Assembly (NCBI GenBank): GCA_028293055.1
Contig: JAQGLD010000134.1
Span: forward strand, 1-9,978
Reading direction: 5' to 3'
Length of the DNA: 9,978 nt
Source of the DNA: Alphaproteobacteria bacterium
GTDB lineage: Bacteria > Pseudomonadota > Alphaproteobacteria > Sphingomonadales > Sphingomonadaceae
A program made the translations under genes and the position numbers. Below, one piece after another: positions 6,932 to 9,978 of this stretch. The notes beneath the pieces were generated by a model. It saw nothing but the letters and a program-made list of their open reading frames with translations. It was not told the DNA's origin and did no database searches. Positions within the stretch are counted from its first letter, which is position 1. Every line of letters begins with the position of its first letter.

Positions 6932-7720
6932 ATGGACGACGAGGACAGGCCGGCGGAAGTGGATTCGCGCTATCGCGCTCCGGCGCTCGAAAAGGGGCTC
7001 GACATACTCGAGCTGCTTGCGACCCAGTCGAAGCCGATGACCCTGACCAATATCGTCAACAGCCTCGGCCGCTCGCACGGCGAGCTGTTCCGGATGGTCC
7101 AGGTGCTCGAGTTTCGCGGCTATATCGAGCCGGATCCGGTCAATGACGGCTATCGCCTGACCGATCGCCTGTTCTCGCTCGGGATGCAGCAGCCGCGCAC
7201 CCGCAACCTGATCGAGCTCGCCTTGCCGGTGATGCGCCAGCTTACCCTCGAGGTCGGCCAGTCCTGCCACCTCGCGCTCCATTCGCGCGGCGAGATGGTC
7301 GTGGTGGCGCGGATGGAATCGTCCGAGCAGGTCGGCTTCTCGGTCCGCGTCGGCTACCGCCGCCCGCTCGTCCAGGCGGCTTCGGGCGCGGTGCTCTACG
7401 CCTTCCAGCCCGACGATATCCGGCTGCGCTGGGAGAAGATGTTCGATCCGCCGCTCTCGCGCGACGAGCTCGACGCCTTCCGCGCCCATGCCGACGCGGT
7501 CCGCCAGCGCCATGTCGAGCTGACTCCGAGCCGGTTCGTTGCAGGCGTGACCGACATCTCCGCGCCGGTCATGCGAGGCGGAATGGCCGCGGCGGCGCTC
7601 ACCGTCCCCTACCTCAAGAAGCTCCAACCCTCTTTGTCCCCCCGCGAGACCGCTGTGCTGGTGCGCAAGGCGGCCGACCGGATCTCCGATCAGCTGGTCG
7701 AGGGCGACAGCCGGATCTGA
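6932..7720 (+). CDS. IclR-family transcriptional regulator, likely controls the fucose genes
   Basis: A 262-residue regulator. Residues about 13-85 form the winged helix-turn-helix domain: APALEKGLDILELLA opens it, LTNIVNSLGRSHGELFRMVQVLEFRGYI holds the recognition helix, and DGYRLTDRLFSLG is the wing. Residues about 90-255 are the IclR effector domain, with VVVARMESSEQVGFSVRVGYRRPLVQAASGAVLYAF in the ligand-binding region and ISAPVMRGG near 209-217. It is the only regulator in the window, divergent from the six-gene operon and convergent with the mutarotase operon. By analogy with sugar-acid IclR proteins the ligand may be fucose or a pathway acid such as 2-keto-3-deoxy-L-fuconate; that is inference. 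Start has GGAG about 6 bases upstream. Family call very sure, target genes probable. Confidence 0.92.
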   Translation: MDDEDRPAEVDSRYRAPALEKGLDILELLATQSKPMTLTNIVNSLGRSHGELFRMVQVLEFRGYIEPDPVNDGYRLTDRLFSLGMQQPRTRNLIELALPVMRQLTLEVGQSCHLALHSRGEMVVVARMESSEQVGFSVRVGYRRPLVQAASGAVLYAFQPDDIRLRWEKMFDPPLSRDELDAFRAHADAVRQRHVELTPSRFVAGVTDISAPVMRGGMAAAALTVPYLKKLQPSLSPRETAVLVRKAADRISDQLVEGDSRI

Positions 7721-7739
7721 CCGAGGCACGGCTCAGGTC
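7714..7739. terminator. Hairpin containing both convergent stop codons, possible shared terminator
   Basis: GATCTGACCG (7714-7723) can pair with CGGCTCAGGTC (7729-7739), giving about ten pairs with one bulged C, one G-T wobble and a 5-base loop. The TGA of the IclR gene and the TGA of the SDR gene lie in opposite arms. There is no T-run on either strand, so this is not a textbook intrinsic terminator; it may mark transcript ends, block collision, or be chance. Confidence 0.3.
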
Positions 7740-8464
7740 GTCCAGCCGCCGTCGACGACATGCACCTGACCGGTGGTGAAGCCGGATTCGTCGGAGGCGA
7801 GATAGACAGCGAGCGCGGCGATCTCCTCGGGCCGGCCGAACCGGCCCATTGGCTGGCGCGCGTTGAACGCGCTGAGCGAAGCTTCGTAATCGCCGGTGTC
7901 GCGAAGCCGCTGATGGAGCGAAAGCGTGTCGACCGTTCCCGGAGCGATCGCGTTGCACCTTATCCCCTGCCCGACATAATCCGCAGCAATCGACTTGGTG
8001 AGGCCGATCACCGCGGCCTTGGAAGCGCCATAGGCGCAGCGATTGGGAACTCCGGTCACCGATCCGGCCACCGAGGCCATGTTGATGATCGAGCCGCCGC
8101 CCTTTTCGAGCATCGCCGGAAGGGCGGCGCGGATCGTTCGGAACATCGCTCCGACATTGAGGTCGAAGGACAAAGCCCAATCGGCTTCGCTGCACTCGAG
8201 CAAAGCGCCGGCCGCGACATGGCCGGCGCAGTTGAACAGGATGTCGAGCGGTCCGGCCTCGGCGAAGACCGAGCCGATCTCGGCCGGATCGAGCAGATCG
8301 AGGCGGCGAAGCGTGCAGCCGTCGAGTCCCGCAAGCCCCGCTTCGTTGCGGTCGGTGGCCCAGACCGATGCGCCCTCGGCAGCGAACAAAGCGGAGGCGG
8401 CACGCCCGATCCCCTGGGCCGCGCCGGTCACCAGGGCCGTCTTTCCAGCCAGCCGATTGCTCAT
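7733..8464 (-). CDS. SDR, probable 2-keto-3-deoxy-L-fuconate 4-dehydrogenase
   Basis: A 243-residue classical short-chain dehydrogenase. The nucleotide-binding motif TGAAQGIG is at 13-20, and Asp38 at the end of the second strand (ATDRN) points to NAD+ rather than NADP+. NCAG is at 78-81, Asn103 in DLNVG, and the catalytic Ser131, Tyr145 and Lys149 (YGASK) are all present. The C-terminal part (NAIAPGTVDTLSLHQRL, ARQPMGRFGRPEEIAALAVYLASDES, FTTGQVHVVDGGW) resembles the subgroup containing 2-keto-3-deoxy-L-fuconate dehydrogenase and animal DHRS6. It would oxidise C4 to give the diketo acid cut by the FAH enzyme encoded in the other operon. Start at 8464 overlaps the AKR stop (ATGA) and has GGAGG 7 bases upstream. 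An L-fucose dehydrogenase role is possible, but the AKR better fills that step. Confidence 0.9.
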   Translation of the reverse strand: MSNRLAGKTALVTGAAQGIGRAASALFAAEGASVWATDRNEAGLAGLDGCTLRRLDLLDPAEIGSVFAEAGPLDILFNCAGHVAAGALLECSEADWALSFDLNVGAMFRTIRAALPAMLEKGGGSIINMASVAGSVTGVPNRCAYGASKAAVIGLTKSIAADYVGQGIRCNAIAPGTVDTLSLHQRLRDTGDYEASLSAFNARQPMGRFGRPEEIAALAVYLASDESGFTTGQVHVVDGGWTT

Positions 8465-9513
8465 GCCCTCACCTCCGCCAAGACCGCGCCCTCGACCGGC
8501 ACCGGCGCGTCGCGATCGAGCAGCCCTTCGGACTTGAGATCCCTCCACAAGGCCGGCGGAATCGCGGCCGCGGCGCGCTTCACGGTCTGACGGACTTGCT
8601 CGATGCTGGCGAGCCCCGGAATCACGCTGGCGACGGCCGGGTGGGCGAGGACGAACTGGAGCGCGGCGGCACCGGTCTCGACCCCGTGACGCGCACAGAT
8701 CCGCTCGATCCGAGCGGCCCTCTCGACCATTTGCGCCGGCGCCGGCGCATAATCGTAGTGCGGGGACGGCGACGATCCTCCCGCGAGGATGCCGCTATTG
8801 TAGGGGCCGCCGATCACCACCGACACGTCTGCGGCGGCGCAGAGCGGAAGCAGCCGGTCGAGCGCCTTCTGCTCGAGCAGGGTGTAGCGGCCGGCGAGGA
8901 GGATGAGGTCGAGCGGCGCACGCCTGATCAGGTCGAGGCAGATCGGAATCTCGTTTACCCCGAGGCCGATCGCCGAGACCGTCCCTTCGTCGCGAAGCCG
9001 CTCCAGCGCACGCAAGCCACCGCCCAGGGTGAGCGCTTCGAGATGGGCGCCATGGCCGTTGCCGTGGGTCATCCGGCCGATATCGTGCACCAGGAGGATG
9101 TCGACCCGCGAGAGGCCGAGCCGCTGCAAACTGGCCTCGTAGGAGCGGAGCACGCCGGAGTAACTATAATCGAAGATCGGCGTGAACGGCATTGGCGACA
9201 GGAAGCCGTGGCGCTCGACCCGCGGGTCGGTGGTCGGCCCGGCGGGCAGCAGCAGTCGTCCCACCTTGGTCGAGACGATGACGTCCTTGCGGCCGCGTAT
9301 CGCCTCGCCGACCCGCCGCTCGCTGAGCCCGAATCCATAATAAGGCGCGGTGTCGATATAGCGCAGTCCGGAATCGAGCGCCGCGGCGATCGTCTCGGCC
9401 GCTTCTTCGTCCGACATCGGGCGATAGAGATTGCCGACCGGGGCGGCGCCGAAGCCGATCGGCGGCAGCTCGAGCGCGGTCCGGCCGAGCCTGCGCCGCC
9501 CCCCCGCGCTCAT
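8461..9513 (-). CDS. Aldo-keto reductase, probable L-fucose dehydrogenase
   Basis: A 350-residue cytoplasmic oxidoreductase with a TIM-barrel fold. The catalytic tetrad of the superfamily is visible: Asp54 and Tyr59 in YIDTAPYYGFGLSE, Lys83 in VSTKVGR, and His143 in LLVHDIG. The barrel runs to VIPGLASIEQVRQ (298-310), which belongs to the cofactor-binding end. Members of this subgroup act as L-fucose, D-threo-aldose or pyridoxal 4-dehydrogenases, oxidising the C1 hydroxyl of the pyranose to a lactone with NAD(P)+. Here it sits between a mutarotase and the SDR, and a lactonase is encoded in the neighbouring operon, so fucose to fuconolactone is the natural reading. The ATG at 9513 overlaps the mutarotase stop (ATGA), with GGAGGG 4-5 bases upstream; the frame is open further up to a GTG at 9597, but that stretch is antisense-free shadow of the mutarotase gene in another frame. 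Confidence 0.9.
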   Translation of the reverse strand: MSAGGRRRLGRTALELPPIGFGAAPVGNLYRPMSDEEAAETIAAALDSGLRYIDTAPYYGFGLSERRVGEAIRGRKDVIVSTKVGRLLLPAGPTTDPRVERHGFLSPMPFTPIFDYSYSGVLRSYEASLQRLGLSRVDILLVHDIGRMTHGNGHGAHLEALTLGGGLRALERLRDEGTVSAIGLGVNEIPICLDLIRRAPLDLILLAGRYTLLEQKALDRLLPLCAAADVSVVIGGPYNSGILAGGSSPSPHYDYAPAPAQMVERAARIERICARHGVETGAAALQFVLAHPAVASVIPGLASIEQVRQTVKRAAAAIPPALWRDLKSEGLLDRDAPVPVEGAVLAEVRA

Positions 9514-9842
9514 TCGCCCTCCAGGGTGAAGATTCGCTTCATCTCCATCCATTTCTCGCCCGGCGCCGAATTGGGAAGCGGTTTCTGGAACCGCCACATC
9601 AGCGTCTCCCAGCGCTCCGATTCCGGCGAAGCCGGCGTCGGGCGAGGATAATCTTGGGCGGTCTGCGCTATCATCACCAGCCGATCGCCGGTCCGCCAGA
9701 TTTCCATCGCCTCGATGCCGCTCGCTCTGATATGGCCGATCACCTCCGGCCAGACCGCGCCGGGCGCATGACGCGCCTCATAATCCGCGATCAGGGCGGC
9801 ATCGTCGACCAGATCGAGCGCGAAGCACAAGCGCTTGCTCAT
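9510..9842 (-). CDS. L-rhamnose/L-fucose mutarotase family protein (RhaM-like, DUF718)
   Basis: A 110-residue cytoplasmic protein of the RhaM family, which interconverts the alpha and beta anomers of 6-deoxy sugars. Family signs are the N-terminal CFALDLVDD, the YEARHAPGAVWPEV segment (21-34) with Tyr21 and the catalytic-type His25, RLVMIAQT near 54-61, and ERWETLMWRFQKPLP (76-90) with Trp78 and Trp83. The end GEKWMEMKRIFTLEG resembles homologues in fucose rather than rhamnose loci. It is the first gene of the second operon and would give the AKR the anomer it uses. I prefer the ATG at 9842 because homology begins there; an in-frame GTG at 9866 has AGGAGAGG touching it and a GGGAG 9 bases upstream, and would add eight residues. 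The Shine-Dalgarno evidence favours the GTG, the family length the ATG. Confidence 0.88.
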   Translation of the reverse strand: MSKRLCFALDLVDDAALIADYEARHAPGAVWPEVIGHIRASGIEAMEIWRTGDRLVMIAQTAQDYPRPTPASPESERWETLMWRFQKPLPNSAPGEKWMEMKRIFTLEGE

Positions 9843-9978
9843 CGCACCCCCACGGCCATCGTCCACCCTCTCCTGCTCCCGCGGCTGGTACCGCTAACGG
9901 AGATATTCTATTGGTTGCCGCCGAATAGCATAGATGCGCGCTTGCACCAGCAGGTTTTCGCAAATATGAAAATACCCG
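9843..9978 (-). promoter_or_regulatory. Upstream region of the mutarotase operon with a -10-like box
   Basis: No gene is supported here. The stretch from about 9900 is markedly more AT-rich than the rest of the window, as expected for a promoter. On the minus strand TAGAAT (9910-9905) matches five of six -10 consensus bases, but I see no good -35 box at 17 bases. Transcription would start close to 9900, over the candidate operator listed separately. A rightward gene could begin beyond the edge. Confidence 0.4.
9887..9898. promoter_or_regulatory. Candidate LacI-type operator
   Basis: GGTACCGCTAAC fits the half-symmetric pattern GNTANCGNTANC around a central CG, the shape of many LacI-family sugar operators. 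It lies 6 bases downstream of the -10-like TAGAAT, a position suited to repression. No LacI gene is in the window, and 8 of 12 symmetric bases is modest support. Confidence 0.3.

Noticed and set aside
5856..7040. Plus-strand frame of 394 codons running from the fucosidase into the IclR gene
   Set aside because: It is antisense to the SGNH gene with its intact motifs, crosses the promoter gap and enters iclR in the wrong frame. It has no recognisable domain.
6782..7729. Minus-strand frame of 315 codons opposite the IclR gene
   Set aside because: It mirrors a clear IclR protein and has no motif of its own.
9514..9597. Upstream GTG start at 9597 for the AKR gene
   Set aside because: It would lie deep within the mutarotase gene and add 28 residues with no family match; ATG 9513 has GGAGGG and the ATGA overlap.
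7760..9651. Plus-strand frames opposite the SDR and AKR genes (7760-8590, 8368-9651)
   Set aside because: Both are shadows of genes with full catalytic motifs on the other strand.
9966..9978. Plus-strand ATG near the right edge as the start of a rightward gene
   Set aside because: Only four codons are visible and the AGG upstream is too far away to support a start.
1..9978. Mobile elements, CRISPR, tRNA or rRNA genes
   Set aside because: No transposase, direct-repeat array, cloverleaf or rRNA-like stretch was seen; base composition is even across the genes.

Overview
The window is compact, high-GC bacterial DNA with almost no intergenic space. It reads as a sugar-acid catabolic locus for L-fucose and fucose-bearing glycans. 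Gene content (FucP-type symporter, IclR regulator, non-phosphorylating fucose pathway, exported glycosidases), codon use and GC level fit an alphaproteobacterium, most plausibly a sphingomonad. Xanthomonas-like gammaproteobacteria carry a similar pathway, so the taxonomic call is an inference.

Layout. A leftward operon runs from about 6788 to beyond the left edge. In transcription order it encodes an exported SGNH/GDSL esterase, a GH29 alpha-L-fucosidase with a Tat-type leader, a FucP fucose:H+ symporter, an amidohydrolase (L-fuconolactonase), an FAH-family 2,4-diketo-3-deoxy-L-fuconate hydrolase, and an exported GH31 glycosidase (alpha-xylosidase-like) cut by the window edge. An IclR regulator (6932-7720) reads rightward, divergent from this operon across a 143-bp gap. 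A second leftward operon (9842 down to 7733) encodes an L-fucose/L-rhamnose-type mutarotase, an aldo-keto reductase (L-fucose dehydrogenase) and an SDR (2-keto-3-deoxy-L-fuconate 4-dehydrogenase). It converges on the regulator, with only 12 bp between the two stop codons.

How the genes work together. Exported enzymes deacetylate and trim a glycan and release fucose, and FucP imports it. The mutarotase supplies the right anomer, the AKR oxidises it to the lactone and the amidohydrolase opens that to L-fuconate. A dehydratase not present in this window should then give 2-keto-3-deoxy-L-fuconate. The SDR oxidises C4 and the FAH enzyme cleaves the diketo acid to pyruvate and L-lactate. Six gene junctions overlap by 1 or 4 bases, which suggests translational coupling.

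The pathway itself is known. The points worth a second look are the missing fuconate dehydratase, the combination of esterase, fucosidase and GH31 that hints at a specific plant glycan (perhaps fucosylated xyloglucan), and three candidate control sequences. These are a palindrome before the IclR gene, a hairpin holding both convergent stop codons, and a LacI-type half-symmetric site before the mutarotase. I see no mobile element, tRNA, rRNA or CRISPR, and no clearly undescribed system.
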